NCBI RefSeq assembly: GCF_030389965.1
Contig: NZ_CP128401.1
Span: 124,001 to 188,000, forward strand
Direction of reading: 5' to 3'
Length of the DNA: 64,000 nucleotides
Source: Candidatus Chlorohelix allophototropha
GTDB lineage: Bacteria > Chloroflexota > Chloroflexia > Chloroheliales > Chloroheliaceae
How positions within the stretch are numbered: the stretch's first letter is position 1; each line of letters starts with the position of its first letter. The notes beneath the pieces were generated by a model, which worked only from the letters and a program-made list of their open reading frames with translations, searched no databases and had not been told where the DNA came from. The translations under genes were made by a program, and so were the position numbers. This document shows positions 9,351 to 20,056 of the stretch, one piece after another.

Positions 9351-11912
9351 TTAGTTAGAAGCACCGGGCAACGCCCCGGCGGTTTGCTCGATTATTTCAC
9401 CTTCCACCTGTGGGGATTCTACCGATTGAGCTTGTTCTACTATTGTAAATCTCAACTCAGTCAGCGCTTCAGGGTTAAGCTCCACCTGAATTGTATCGCC
9501 CTGCTTGAATTTGCCATCAAGTAACATTCTACTAAGTACATTTTCAAGCTTGCGCTGAATGACTCGGCGCAATGGGCGCGCTCCGTAAACCCGGTCATAG
9601 CCTTCTTTAGCGAAGAAATCGAGGGCAGCTTCGGTAAGCACCAACTTCATCCCTTGCGATTCTAGCCGCTTGACTACATCTTTCATCATCAACCGCACGA
9701 TTTTCTTGATTTGCTCTTGGTTCAAGTGGCTGAAGATGATGATTTCATCAATCCGGTTCAGAAACTCCGGTCTGAATTGTTCGCGCAGGTCTGACATCAC
9801 TTGCTCGCGCATCTTTTGATCTGCGGCGGCATCCTCGGATTCTTGACGATTTGCCCCCACAGTAAAACCTAGCGCTCGTTGCTTGATATGGTCTGTGCCA
9901 ACATTTGAGGTCAAAATCACAATCGTGTGCTTGAAGTCCACTGTGCGACCATGCCCATCGGTTAAACGCCCATCATCCAGCAATTGGAGCAAAGTATTGA
10001 ATACTTCATGATGCGCTTTCTCGATTTCATCGAAAAGAACAATCTGGTATGGACGGCGGCGTACCGCTTCGGTCAGTTGTCCGCCTTCATCGTACCCAAC
10101 ATAGCCGGGAGGTGAACCGATTAAGCGGCTTACTGTGTGCTTTTCGCCATATTCGCTCATGTCAATGCGAACCATTGCATCTTCGCTATCGAACATGAAC
10201 TCAGCCAGCGCCTTTACCAATTCGGTTTTACCTACCCCGGTAGGTCCGAGAAAAATAAACGAGCCAATCGGTCGGTTTGGGTCTCTTAACCCGCTACGGG
10301 CGCGGCGGATTGCATCGCTAACCGCTACGATTGCCTCATCCTGACCGATTACACGCTCATGTAAGCGTTCTTCCATCAATAACAGTTTTTTCATTTCGCC
10401 TTCAAGCATCCGGCTAACCGGAATGCCGGTAGATTTACTGACGACTTCTGCTATATCTTCCTCATCTACCACATCGTCAATTTTTTTCTCGGCGAACCAT
10501 GTGTTGCGTTTCCCCTCAAATTCTTGTTTTAAAGCGCTAATCTCGTATTTCATACGGGCGGCTCGTTCATAATCCTGTTTCTGAACTGCCAATTCCATAT
10601 CATCGTTTAATTGTTTGAGGCGCGCATCCATTTGTTTCAATTCGGGCGGTTGGCTAAACATATCGATTCGCACTTTTGAAGCGGCTTCGTCCACCAAATC
10701 AATCGCTTTGTCAGGCAAGAAACGATCGGTAACGTAACGTTCGCTTAGTTCGGCGGCGGCAACCAATGCCTCATCGGTTATTTTCAGATTATGATGCAAT
10801 TCGTATTTAGGGCGCAAACCGCGCAGCATTTCAATAGTATCCTCGACACTCGGTTCACCGATTAACACCGGCGCGAAACGGCGCTCTAAAGCGGCATCTT
10901 TCTCAATGTGCTTGCGGTACTCGTCCAAAGTAGTAGCACCCACCACCTGCAATTCACCACGCGCCAAAGGCGGCTTTAGCATATTGCTGGCATCTATTGC
11001 CCCTTCTGCGCCGCCTGCACCAACAACAGTGTGTAGTTCGTCAATGAAAACGATTACCTCACCCTGCGCCCGTCTCACCTCTTCAATTACTGCCTTGAGA
11101 CGCTCTTCAAACTCACCTCTGAATTTTGAGCCAGCCACCAGACCCGGCATATCAAGGGCTACCACCCGCTTATCCTTCAGGTTATCGGGTACATCACCAC
11201 TAACGATTTTTTGCGCCAATCCTTCGGCAATGGCGGTTTTACCTACGCCCGGTTCGCCGATTAGCACCGGGTTATTCTTAGTTCGGCGGCTTAAAACTTG
11301 CATCACCCGGCGTATTTCTTCTTCACGCCCAATAACAGGGTCGAGCTTGTTTTCGCGGGCTAACCGTGACAAATCCACGCTGTATTTTGCCAGAATCTGA
11401 TATTTGCTTTCCGCTTGCGGGTCTGTGACGCGCTGATTTCCGCGCACCTCTTGTAGAGCTTGATAAATACTCTCTCGATCTACCATAAAACGTTTCAGGA
11501 TTTTGGCGGCTTTATCAGTTGGGTCGGAAACGACTGCCAATAGAATATGTTCGGTGCTGATAAAATCATCTTTCATTCGTTCGCGTTCCTGCTCGGCATT
11601 AACAAAAAGGCGTTGCAGTCGCGGGGTAATATACATGCTTACCTGAATTCCCTGAAAGCCAGTTTGCCCTTGAATTTTAGGAGTAACATCTAGTTCATCC
11701 TGAACTGAGCGTTTAATTAAATTTATATCCGCGCCGAGTTTTTCTAGAATTTGGGGCGTAATGCCATCTTTTTGTTGTAGCATCGCCAAAAGGATATGCT
11801 CTACATCAAGTTGGCTATGGTGCTGCTCAGCCAAAAGCTGATAACTAGTCATTAGCACTTCTTGCGCCTTCTCGGTGAATTTATCAAAAGGATTTACTCC
11901 TCCGGGCATCAT
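9351..11912 (-). CDS. clpC: ClpC-type AAA+ chaperone/unfoldase
   Basis: This 853-residue protein unfolds substrates and feeds them to ClpP. Order of domains: two Clp-N repeats (about 5-150), a first AAA domain with Walker A GEPGVGKT near 219 and VIFIDELHT, a UVR-type motif ([17 protein letters not shown]) that marks ClpC rather than ClpB, and a second AAA domain with GPTGVGKT and the C-terminal D2-small domain. Length fits the family. ATG 11912 begins two consecutive Met codons, with AAAGGAG at 11922-11928. No clpP or mcsAB lies nearby. Confidence 0.97.
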   Translation of the reverse strand: MMPGGVNPFDKFTEKAQEVLMTSYQLLAEQHHSQLDVEHILLAMLQQKDGITPQILEKLGADINLIKRSVQDELDVTPKIQGQTGFQGIQVSMYITPRLQRLFVNAEQERERMKDDFISTEHILLAVVSDPTDKAAKILKRFMVDRESIYQALQEVRGNQRVTDPQAESKYQILAKYSVDLSRLARENKLDPVIGREEEIRRVMQVLSRRTKNNPVLIGEPGVGKTAIAEGLAQKIVSGDVPDNLKDKRVVALDMPGLVAGSKFRGEFEERLKAVIEEVRRAQGEVIVFIDELHTVVGAGGAEGAIDASNMLKPPLARGELQVVGATTLDEYRKHIEKDAALERRFAPVLIGEPSVEDTIEMLRGLRPKYELHHNLKITDEALVAAAELSERYVTDRFLPDKAIDLVDEAASKVRIDMFSQPPELKQMDARLKQLNDDMELAVQKQDYERAARMKYEISALKQEFEGKRNTWFAEKKIDDVVDEEDIAEVVSKSTGIPVSRMLEGEMKKLLLMEERLHERVIGQDEAIVAVSDAIRRARSGLRDPNRPIGSFIFLGPTGVGKTELVKALAEFMFDSEDAMVRIDMSEYGEKHTVSRLIGSPPGYVGYDEGGQLTEAVRRRPYQIVLFDEIEKAHHEVFNTLLQLLDDGRLTDGHGRTVDFKHTIVILTSNVGTDHIKQRALGFTVGANRQESEDAAADQKMREQVMSDLREQFRPEFLNRIDEIIIFSHLNQEQIKKIVRLMMKDVVKRLESQGMKLVLTEAALDFFAKEGYDRVYGARPLRRVIQRKLENVLSRMLLDGKFKQGDTIQVELNPEALTELRFTIVEQAQSVESPQVEGEIIEQTAGALPGASN

Positions 11913-12044
11913 ATATTATTGCTCCTTTATATTTTCTATTTTAAACGGTTTTTGAACAAAACCTTGCTTCTCGCTTTCTATTATACGTAAAGGGATAAGA
12001 TTAAGGCAGTTGTATTATGTTAGAGGAACAATAGAGTTTATGAA

Positions 12045-12075
12045 AACCGCCCTTACAAATATTGGCAGGGTGGTT
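12045..12075 (-). terminator. Hairpin terminator downstream of the glycosyltransferase
   Basis: AACCGCCCT at 12045 pairs with AGGGTGGTT at 12067, with one G:T-type mismatch. On the minus strand it is followed by TTTTCATAA. It would end transcription of the minus-strand group starting with the large membrane protein. Confidence 0.6.
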
Positions 12076-12105
12076 AAAAGCACTTGAGTTATTTTTTTGG
12101 GTTGG

Positions 12106-12915
12106 TTAGTTGGTTACTTCTTCGGTCTGCCGTTCGACTTGTCGTTCGACCTGTCGTTCTAGCTTTTTGATCTCATATTCAGCCCGCATCTTTTTAATTT
12201 CGTGTTGGAAGTGCATAAGTTTACCGAAATATTCTATTGAGTCATGAAATATTCGAACGGTGCTTTTTTTATCATAACGTTTGATAAAAAGGGTTGGAAT
12301 TTCAGTAATGTGTAGTCCGGCAAAGAAACTGCGGTACATTATTTCGGTATCCCAGAACCAACCCGGATCATGACAGCGGTTAAGCACCGGCAATATACTT
12401 TCGCGCTTGAAAAATTTGAAACCAACTTCGGTATCTTTCAGATGCAATTTGAGCAACTTAGATTCAAGTAAATGGTAGCCAACACTCAAAACCTGTCGGT
12501 AAAAAGTGCGCCACATAAATTTATAAACCCGTTCTGCTGTACACACATCTGCACCACGCTCAATTTCAAGCAAAGCTGCCGGGATGTAATGCGCAGGAGT
12601 TTCTAGGTCAATATCCAGAAAACCCACCATACGCCCTCTTGCCGCTTGAATACCATCGGTAACGGTGCGTCCGCGCCCTGTATTTTTCTGATGTTGGATC
12701 AGCACCATTCGCGTTGTTGGGTACTTTGCTATTAATTCGAGGATAATTTCTACAGTATCATCTTTGCTTACGTCATCAACGAAAATGAGTTCATAAGAAT
12801 TATGATAACGTGTACCATTTAGTACGTCCACCAGTTCTGTAACGCTATCTCGTAGCACTACATGCTCGTTATAACAGGCTATGATAATGCTTAAATCCAG
12901 TTCCTCTTGCTGCAC
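12106..12915 (-). CDS. Family 2 glycosyltransferase (dolichol-phosphate sugar synthase-like)
   Basis: This 269-residue cytoplasmic GT-A enzyme starts with the SIIIACYNE nucleotide-sugar binding strand, then has FVDDVSKD, GRTVTDGI and the metal-binding DXD region FLDIDLET. It lacks C-terminal membrane helices. This fits transfer of a sugar to a polyprenyl phosphate or related lipid (DPM1-like), but the donor and acceptor are unknown. The last 15 residues are a charged tail with the repeat RQVERQVERQ, encoded by imperfect 12-base tandem repeats. The start lies 3 bases after the methyltransferase stop, so translation is probably coupled. Confidence 0.88.
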   Translation of the reverse strand: MQQEELDLSIIIACYNEHVVLRDSVTELVDVLNGTRYHNSYELIFVDDVSKDDTVEIILELIAKYPTTRMVLIQHQKNTGRGRTVTDGIQAARGRMVGFLDIDLETPAHYIPAALLEIERGADVCTAERVYKFMWRTFYRQVLSVGYHLLESKLLKLHLKDTEVGFKFFKRESILPVLNRCHDPGWFWDTEIMYRSFFAGLHITEIPTLFIKRYDKKSTVRIFHDSIEYFGKLMHFQHEIKKMRAEYEIKKLERQVERQVERQTEEVTN

Positions 12916-12917
12916 TT

Positions 12918-13550
12918 CTAACTCCTAACTTTACACACAATTATCGTTTGCCCACACAAGCCTGAGTAATATTCCCCGCCCCTTTCCACCTCGAAAAATT
13001 TCTCGGCAAGTGCTATTTGCTCGGCAAGAGGTCGGATAAATTGCCCTCGATCTTGTTTTGCCAGAAAACGGCTGAGGGGGTTTGAGGGGGTGGGATCCAT
13101 ATCCACTATTACGAAACGCTCGGTAGTAACCCGCGCGATACCTTCCAGTACAGCCAGATTTTCAGCATCGCTTAGGTGATGCATACTATTTATCAGCATG
13201 GCTTTAGGGAAAGTCCCATAGGTGCGGCTGAATTCATACCCGGTAATATCCTGTGCAACAAAAGCGCGTTCAGGATGTCCGTTCCCTTTACCGAAACGCT
13301 GTTCGGCATACTCAATATATTTTGGATTAATATCGATTCCGATATATTCGTTGAGTGCCACATCGGCGAATTCGCCTGTGCCACAGCAAACATCTAGCAA
13401 ACGTTCCCCTGCTTTGAGTTGCAAGCCTTCGCGAATCAGCCGCCGAGTTTTATTTTGTGTTCCCGCGATTGCAAATTGCAGGGCGTTGAAGATGAAAGGG
13501 TTATCTAGGGTACTTTTAAGGCGATTAACTACCTGCATTAAGCTTGCCAT
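12918..13550 (-). CDS. Class I SAM-dependent methyltransferase
   Basis: This 210-residue protein has SAM motif I LLDVCCGTGEF near residue 51 and the acidic loop YIGIDINPKYIEYA about 20 residues later. The post-motifs include INSMHHL and VIVDMDP. Substrate unknown. It overlaps the upstream GNAT gene by 13 bases and is followed after 2 bases by the glycosyltransferase, so the three are an operon, perhaps for modification of a cell-surface or lipid-linked compound. Confidence 0.86.
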   Translation of the reverse strand: MASLMQVVNRLKSTLDNPFIFNALQFAIAGTQNKTRRLIREGLQLKAGERLLDVCCGTGEFADVALNEYIGIDINPKYIEYAEQRFGKGNGHPERAFVAQDITGYEFSRTYGTFPKAMLINSMHHLSDAENLAVLEGIARVTTERFVIVDMDPTPSNPLSRFLAKQDRGQFIRPLAEQIALAEKFFEVERGGEYYSGLCGQTIIVCKVRS

Positions 13551-14113
13551 TCCCCTTTCAGTGCGCTGAAGTAGAGCATATCAGTTCTCGATCCATCCAG
13601 ATGAGAAATATGGTCATTTCTCAATTGCGCTTCCTGTATCATTCCACCTTTACGCGCAACAGTAGCGCTGGCAATATTTTCGCTGCTGCACCGCCAGAAT
13701 AGCCTCACCCACTGCCACTCACTAAAGCCCCATCTCAGCATTTCAATCAAAACTTTTGTGCCCAAACCCTGTCCGGCACAATCTTCGCTAATCCACATCC
13801 CTATTTCAGCAACATTCTCGGTTATTGGACGATTTCGGAGGTGAAATCCAGTGCCGCCTAGTAATTTCTTCCCATCCGGGCTAAAAATGCCGATGTAGAA
13901 ATCTTCATTTAGCAAATAACGGGCGCGAAACTTCCTAACATTATTTTCAGCTTCATTTGCACTTATTTCAGGTTGCGCCCACGGCATATATTTTTTCAAA
14001 TGTTCGTAGGAGGAGTCTTGGGCATTTTTTAACAAAGTACCATCCCCTGCGTCATAAGAGCGAAGGGTAAACTCAGGACATACAACTTTATCTGGGGCGA
14101 AAAAAAGGTTCAA
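13538..14113 (-). CDS. GNAT family N-acetyltransferase (RimJ/RimL-like)
   Basis: This 191-residue acetyltransferase has the typical RimJ/L order: LRSYDAGDGTLL, then GIFSPDGKKLLGGTGFHLR, the acetyl-CoA loop EDCAGQGLGTKVL, and a C-terminal WRCSSENIASATVARKGGM. The start is TTG at 14113; no upstream ATG is in frame and the ribosome site is weak, so the exact start is uncertain. It overlaps the methyltransferase by 13 bases. Acceptor unknown. Confidence 0.85.
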   Translation of the reverse strand: MNLFFAPDKVVCPEFTLRSYDAGDGTLLKNAQDSSYEHLKKYMPWAQPEISANEAENNVRKFRARYLLNEDFYIGIFSPDGKKLLGGTGFHLRNRPITENVAEIGMWISEDCAGQGLGTKVLIEMLRWGFSEWQWVRLFWRCSSENIASATVARKGGMIQEAQLRNDHISHLDGSRTDMLYFSALKGEWQA

Positions 14114-14131
14114 GCTATTATTCTTTCGTGA

Positions 14132-16399
14132 TTAATGTCTTGCAAAGAAAATCCGGTATATCCACAAAGAAAATGCGGAATAACTCATCCATATTATTAA
14201 AGCACTAACCGTTATTTTGCCTACCAACTTCCAAACTGTTTGGTTGCCAATTCTGACAATTGTTTCAAGATTCGACCAAATACTGACAATAACTTGCCCG
14301 GATAAAGCTAAAGCTAAAGGTGCAATAAACCAGACTTGCTTGTCCACCATATCAATTTTCCACTGAGCAATGCTCCACAACAGATAGTTTGCTACCATCA
14401 CCCACACAAACCAGTATCGCGCTGCCTTTGAGGTCATACCCTTCCCCATTTTTGATAGGGAAATTGCCCCTATTAACCCCAAAACTAGCACAGCGATTAC
14501 CCCGTAGGTGGTAGAGAGATTGCCTAGATAAACCGATAGATATTCAAAAAAGCTCCGCTCGCCCAAGCCTAGCCCTTTGCCTTGATTAAAATCCTGTCCA
14601 AAGCTGTTCAAAGTGGGAATAATATCGCCTATAAATTGCCAATAATAGATGGCAACTGCCCCAATGGCGGCAACCGTCGCAGATAGAAAAAGCAGCTTGC
14701 CGTTTTCGCGAGCTTGCTTATCTTTGCGCCCGGAAAAGAAGAATAAGCCCGTCGCCCAACCATAAAGCACCATACCCATAAATATCATCGTAACGCTGTA
14801 GGCTAGGTTGGTAATTATCAGTAAAAGCGTTAGCCCAATCCATATTCTTGGACGCTTCAACCTTTCATAATTTACCAACGCAACTGTCAAATAAAGCACT
14901 GCCAGCCATAAACTGATAGTGGTAGGCCAGTTCCCCCAGCTATTCAGTAGGTAGGTACTAGGTAATATCAGGTATAAGGCTGCTCCCGCCAGCGCACCGT
15001 TGATGGTAGCGCCCAATGCCACGCCAAGCGCATATATAATGAATACACGCGATGAGTCGAGGAAAATGCTTATTAGGTTAACGGTAACTTCTCGCTCGAT
15101 TGGTAATGCCGCGAAAGGCGCAAGATAAAAATGGGTAAACGGCGAGTAGGGGATAATAGCGCTTGAATTCCATTGCCCCGGAACCAAACTATCAGATTTA
15201 TTGGAATACTCGTAGGCGATACCACCCGGCTCATCCAGAATCCGGTTAATTACGTTTAGATGCCAGCGTTGGTCAATTATCAGAGTTTGGGGGTAGAGTG
15301 TTCCCCCTCCCCGTAGCACCATGCCAGCCACAAAAATTATCAGCAATGTTGTCCAGACATAGCCGGGTAAAGGCAAATTCCAGCGTTGAAAAAGGCGTGG
15401 TAATAACAAATCAAAGACCAGCAACGCCAACCCGGTAGCTACCAACACCAACGTCAGGCGGGTTGTGAAAATCGCCAATTCCAGCCGCCATATCGCAAGG
15501 ACAATTGCTAATGTCAACACGAAAACTGTTGAAATTCCAAACGCAATGGAGTGTTTTACACCGCTATATGCCAGCAACCAGAAAAAGAACATACTTGCAA
15601 CGGTCAAAAGCACAGTGGTTTTAGGGTCGGGCAAGGCGATGTTGCCCCCCTCCGGCTCTAGCCATAAGCCGTAAAGCTTCATACCATCCCGGTAATAGCT
15701 TTTAGAATCGGAGTAAATGTTTGGGTCGGTTGTCCCGATGGGGGTAACACGCAATTCGACTGCCATATTACCGCCTTGAAACCGGGTTGCTTCGTATTTA
15801 TACTCGAATCGTTGTGGTACGCCGGGCTTTACCTCAAAGGTGGTAAAATCCTGCCCGTTGAGTAACACCGCTACCTTCTGTCCGTGCGGGTAAAGTGGTG
15901 AAGCAGCCGCATATAATGTAAGGTTGCCGGGATACGCCCCTACGCCCGGCAGTAATACTATGCTGCGAGGCTTTGTCCAGCGATAATCATCTTTGATAGG
16001 TTCAGGAAGTGGTTTACCTGCGGCACTGAAAACAATTCCGGGGTCATTTGTTGTAACCGGAATCTCCCCACGTGGAGTATCGGTGGTATCCTCAGTCTGA
16101 TTTGTGATTTTATTAGGGCGAACTTCTCCGGCAAAATTATCAAGATAGGGGAGATCATAACCTCCTCCCAAGTTGACAAAAATAGTGGGGCGTACTTGGT
16201 ATGCAATACTAAAGGCAAATATTGAAAGGAAAAGTAGGATTAAAGAGTACCGATTGATTATAGTACGTTGAGCTTTATTGAATATATTGCCGGGGCGCGG
16301 GTTATAACGCGGCGGGTAACTTGATGGAATATTAGTATCCGGCTCAGCCATTGCTTTGAGAATGGAGGGATTGGTTGCCTTACTGAAGCGGTTTAACAA
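14132..16399 (-). CDS. Large polytopic membrane protein with extracytoplasmic beta domain
   Basis: The protein has about 755 residues. After an N-terminal membrane helix (SLILLFLSIFAFSIAY) comes an extracytoplasmic stretch of about 190 residues, rich in beta strands. Roughly ten to twelve further hydrophobic helices follow. The layout recalls GT-C glycosyltransferases and related envelope proteins, but I see no diagnostic loop motif. TTG 16399 is chosen because AAGGAG sits 9 bases before it. An in-frame TTG at 16420 would put that site inside the gene, and ATG 16351 has no ribosome site. It precedes the GNAT gene by 18 bases and probably leads the minus-strand operon. Confidence 0.75.
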   Translation of the reverse strand: MLNRFSKATNPSILKAMAEPDTNIPSSYPPRYNPRPGNIFNKAQRTIINRYSLILLFLSIFAFSIAYQVRPTIFVNLGGGYDLPYLDNFAGEVRPNKITNQTEDTTDTPRGEIPVTTNDPGIVFSAAGKPLPEPIKDDYRWTKPRSIVLLPGVGAYPGNLTLYAAASPLYPHGQKVAVLLNGQDFTTFEVKPGVPQRFEYKYEATRFQGGNMAVELRVTPIGTTDPNIYSDSKSYYRDGMKLYGLWLEPEGGNIALPDPKTTVLLTVASMFFFWLLAYSGVKHSIAFGISTVFVLTLAIVLAIWRLELAIFTTRLTLVLVATGLALLVFDLLLPRLFQRWNLPLPGYVWTTLLIIFVAGMVLRGGGTLYPQTLIIDQRWHLNVINRILDEPGGIAYEYSNKSDSLVPGQWNSSAIIPYSPFTHFYLAPFAALPIEREVTVNLISIFLDSSRVFIIYALGVALGATINGALAGAALYLILPSTYLLNSWGNWPTTISLWLAVLYLTVALVNYERLKRPRIWIGLTLLLIITNLAYSVTMIFMGMVLYGWATGLFFFSGRKDKQARENGKLLFLSATVAAIGAVAIYYWQFIGDIIPTLNSFGQDFNQGKGLGLGERSFFEYLSVYLGNLSTTYGVIAVLVLGLIGAISLSKMGKGMTSKAARYWFVWVMVANYLLWSIAQWKIDMVDKQVWFIAPLALALSGQVIVSIWSNLETIVRIGNQTVWKLVGKITVSALIIWMSYSAFSLWIYRIFFARH

Positions 16400-16695
16400 A
16401 AACAGGTACTCCTTATACAATTACCGACAGATTGCTTACATTAGATAATAACGCTTGTAGAACAACCCGGTTTCTTGAGCAAAGTAACCTTGATTTTACC
16501 AGCTTTGATAGCCTGCGGCAAACACCCAAAAATTTGTATGAATTCAGAGGCACAGTAAAGAATAAACTCAAGAAATGCATAAAATATTCACAAAGTCATG
16601 AAGCGATTTGGGCTAAAACTTGGTCAAGGGGCTTACCGGCTAGAAGGTGTACATTAGTGTGTGTACAGGAGATTATTCAGGCATCCTTACCACCC

Positions 16696-17841
16696 ATGGA
16701 GTTAATCCAACAACAGTTGGGCAGTGCCAAAAGTATGGACGATTTCTTCGGCAAAGAAGGCATCCTTTGCCGGGTTTTCGGCCATACCCTCGAAAAATTG
16801 TTGGAAGCTGAACTCACCGACCACCTCGGCTACGACAAATACGAAGCGGCAGGTCGAAACAGTGGCAACTCGCGCAACGGCAAAATCAACCGCTCCAGCG
16901 CCGGTGAAACCGAAATAGCCGTGCCCAGAGACCGTAACGGGGAGATCGAACCGAAGCTTCTTAAAAAGTACGCTCACAATACCAACGAGCTCGAAGAGAA
17001 GATTTTGGGCTGCTATGCCAGGGGTCTTTCCACTCGTGACATCCAGGAGAGCCTGGTCGAGATGTAGGGCATGGATGTCAGTGCAGCGACCATTAGCACC
17101 ATCACCGACAAGGTGTGACCTCTGGTGGAAGAATGGCAGAACCGGCCTTTGGCAGCTACCATACCATCATCTACCTGGATGCCATTTTCATCAAGCTGCG
17201 GCGAGAAGGTAAGGTCGAAAATGTGGCTGTGTACAATGCCCTGGGAGTAGACCTGGAAGGACGGCGCGACATTTTAGGTCACTGGATTGGGGAAGGCACC
17301 GGCGAAGGAGCCAAATTCTGGCTGAGTGTGTTAGGAGAAGTCAAGGTCCGAGGAGTAAGAGAGATTTTCATTGCCTGCGTGGACGGATTTAGCGAGGCGA
17401 TTGCTGCTGTCTTTCCCTACACCGAGGTTCAGCGCTGCATCATTCACCAGATCCGGGCCAGCTTGCGGTATGTGGTCAGCAAGGACCAAAAACCGTTTAT
17501 GGCCGACCTCAAACTTGTCTACAAAGCAGCCACCCGAGAAGAAGCTGAGGCTAATCTTTTGGCTCTCAGCGAGAAATGGGACAAGAAGTATGCGGTGGCA
17601 GTGCGCAGTTGGGTCAGCGGTTGGAGCGAATTGTCGACTTATTTCGACTATACGCCTGAAATCCGGCGCTTAATCTACACAACGAACAGCGTCGAGGGGT
17701 ACCACCGCCAGTTGCGCAAGGTGATCAAGACGAAGGGAGCTTTTCTAACTAAAGAAGCAGCCAAAAAGCTGCTTTACCTGGCTTACCGCAACATCACGGC
17801 GGACTGGACGGCCCCGATGCAAAACTGGGCGAGCATTATAA
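16696..17841 (+). pseudogene. IS256-family transposase, inactivated
   Basis: This is a mutator-type transposase from ATG 16696 (MELIQQQLGSAKSMDDFF). Stops fall at 17065-17067 and 17116-17118, and a frameshift lies near 17150; homology then continues in another frame with IIYLDAIFIKLRREGKV. The DDE residues (YLDAIF, IACVDG, TNSVEGYHRQLRK) are present, but the IACVDG region appears a few residues short. The C-terminus is cut at 17841 by the start of IS3-A, and the final open-frame residues derive from that element. Not functional. Confidence 0.88.
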
Positions 17842-19147
17842 TGAACCAGAAGAACTGAACAACTAAAAAGGGTTTGGTAAGGTGTATACTTAAAAACATG
17901 ACAACACCTAGAAAAAAGTATTCACCCACATTTAAGTCTCAAAGAGTGCAAGAAGTGCTGGAAGGTAATAAAACCGTTACCCAGATAGCTTCTGAATATG
18001 GTATTCATCCGAATATGCTCACTAAATGGAAACAACTGGCTCTAAAAGGTCTGCCACAATCCTTTGATGAGCGTACTCAGAAGCAAATCGCGCTGCTGAC
18101 CGCACAGTACGAACAAGAAAAAGAACAACTTTACGCCGAAATAGGTCGCCTGACTACACCGCTCAGGTGGTTAGGAAAAAAAGTGAAGCAGGCTTTGCCC
18201 AGGTCGGTCAGATTAAGCCTAATCGAAACCCAAAAAGCTGAACTTTCACTCTCAAAACAAAGTGAGTTGCTAGGAATTAGCCGTTCCAGTTTGTACTACC
18301 GCTCAGTAGCACCAACCGAACGAGAAATTGAGCTCAAACACCGAATTGATGAGATTTACACCGTTTACCCTTTTTATGGATATCGGCGAATTCATCAACA
18401 ATTACTGCGGGAAGGCAAGCACCTCAACCGCAAAACGGTGCAAAACTATATGCGGGAGATGGGGCTAGAAGCAATCTATCCTGGTCCTAATCTTTCGAAA
18501 CGAGATCAAAAGCAGCGGGTATATCCCTATCTCTTAAGGAACCTGGCTATAACCAGACCCGCTCAGGTATTCGGTACCGACATCACATATATCAAGCTCA
18601 AACACGGTTGGCTTTATCTGGTGGCTGTCATCGACTGGTACAGCAGATATGTGGTAAGTTGGGAATTATCTGATACTTTGGAAATCGATTTTGTGCTTAG
18701 AACTACCGAGCGAGCGTTGGCGAAGATAAAACCGGAGATCTTTAACAGTGACCAAGGTAGTCATTTTACCAGTCCTAAATACACTGCTTTGATATTGGGC
18801 GCAGGTGTAAAGTTAAGTATGGATGGACGTGGGCGAGCACTAGATAATGTTTTCACCGAAAGGCTCTGGCGTTCCTTAAAATATGAGTGTGTTTATTTAG
18901 CACAATTTGAGAACCCCAAAGAAGCAAAGCTAGGGATTGGTGAGTATTTCGATTTCTACAATAATACTCGACCTCATCAGGCTTTGAAATATCAGACACC
19001 GGCTCAGGTTTATTTCAATACCGTGACACCAGTAATTATGTTAAAGAGCTAAAAAGAGTTACTAGCTATTTAACATTATTAGTTCTATAGAAAGGACTGT
19101 ATCACTCCTTAACCAAGCTTTTATTTTTGTCTTGACAAACTGGGTCA
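17842..19147 (+). mobile_element. IS3-family element A
   Basis: The proposed ends are TGAACCAGAAGAACTGAACAA at 17842 and the complement of TGACCCAGTTTGTCAAGACAA ending at 19147. They follow the TG...CA rule and align with the ends of the related element B near 44.15-45.44 kb, where the distance from end to AAGGTGTATAC is also 48 bases. The flanks (ATAA on the left, TTTC on the right) show no target duplication. The right flank is a truncated Uma2 gene, so this element marks a rearrangement joint. Confidence 0.75.
17898..19052 (+). CDS. IS3-family transposase, OrfA-OrfB in one frame
   Basis: The protein has 384 residues from ATG 17898 (MTTPRKKYSPTFK). The N-terminal third is an OrfA-type helix-turn-helix with a leucine-rich coil. 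The rest is the OrfB integrase core with DDE residues in FGTDITYIKL, FNSDQGSHFTS and FTERLWRSLKYECVY. IS3 elements usually make OrfAB by -1 frameshifting; here the two halves are fused in frame at GKKVKQALPRSVRLSL. All catalytic motifs are intact. Confidence 0.92.
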   Translation: MTTPRKKYSPTFKSQRVQEVLEGNKTVTQIASEYGIHPNMLTKWKQLALKGLPQSFDERTQKQIALLTAQYEQEKEQLYAEIGRLTTPLRWLGKKVKQALPRSVRLSLIETQKAELSLSKQSELLGISRSSLYYRSVAPTEREIELKHRIDEIYTVYPFYGYRRIHQQLLREGKHLNRKTVQNYMREMGLEAIYPGPNLSKRDQKQRVYPYLLRNLAITRPAQVFGTDITYIKLKHGWLYLVAVIDWYSRYVVSWELSDTLEIDFVLRTTERALAKIKPEIFNSDQGSHFTSPKYTALILGAGVKLSMDGRGRALDNVFTERLWRSLKYECVYLAQFENPKEAKLGIGEYFDFYNNTRPHQALKYQTPAQVYFNTVTPVIMLKS

Positions 19148-19152
19148 TTTCA

Positions 19153-20041
19153 TTTGGAGCATAGTTTGATCGCGGTCAATCTTGTCTCTGTGCTTCACAC
19201 TCAACTCAGAGGAAGTGGCTGCCAGGTCTTTAACAGTGACTTGAAAATAGCCATCCCCGGAAATCCACGCTCTAAAGGACGCAAGCGTAGCGAAGGTGAT
19301 GAGTTTGTTACCTACCCTGACGCGGGGATAATCTGTGGACAGCCAGAGTATTACAAAGGTGACCGTTTTACCATCGCCAATCCTGTGGCGTTGTTTGAAA
19401 TTCTGAGTCCTTCCACCCGCATTTATGACCGGAACACCAAGGCAGAGGAGTATAAGAAGATTCCGGGTCTAAATTACTATGTAATAATAGATTCTGAAGA
19501 GGTCAGGGTGGAATGTAGGCAGCGGGTAGCGGGGAACGCCTGGATGGAGTTAACCCCATTAGAGTTATTAGAAGACAAGCTAAAGCTGGTTTTTGCCAAA
19601 GAAATTGAGATAAGTCTTGCCAGTCTGTACGAGGGTATTACCTTCGAAGAGGATGAAGTATAGCAGGGAAACAGTCAACACCGAGTTGATAACAACCACC
19701 TCCAGAAATTTATCCCGCACCTCAATAATGCTGAAAGTATTCCTACAAGATTAGTCAATGCTTATAGTAATCTAACCCGAAAGAGCGTGGCATGCTGCAC
19801 TTTAAACTTAGGCGTTGTTGTCGTTGCTCCTAACGACAAGTTGTGCCGAGTAGAATCATTCTTATGCATGGTTTTCTGAAAGAGAATGCAGATTTATGTC
19901 AACTAAAGCTTATATTCAAATTGCGGTACAATGAGGGTATATAGGTGTTTTTGGCAGTCACAGTTCCAGCAATTGTTTCACTTTTTGTTCTACCCAACCT
20001 AAATTTCTTGTTCTAGGTCGCTCCAGTTCTGCCCCAAAGGT
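19153..20041 (+). repeat. 889-bp inverted duplication, copy A
   Basis: This segment is nearly identical, in reverse complement and with the same length, to 51907-52795. It holds the 3' part of a Uma2-family gene and the following 378 bases. That spacer contains a perfect 8-bp stem (TTGTCGTT/AACGACAA at 19818-19839) and no gene. Confidence 0.93.
19154..19663 (+). pseudogene. Uma2-family endonuclease gene, 5'-truncated copy
   Basis: This open frame encodes the last 169 residues of the 208-residue Uma2 (DUF820) protein found complete at 52285-52911, with the same amino-acid sequence. The first 39 codons are missing because homology starts next to the right end of IS3-A at 19147. It retains the PD-(D/E)xK-like core (YPDAGII, LFEILSPSTRIYDRNTKAEEY), but no ribosome site precedes it. 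It is probably a fragment. Confidence 0.85.
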
Positions 20042-20056
20042 AAAGGAGACCTGACA

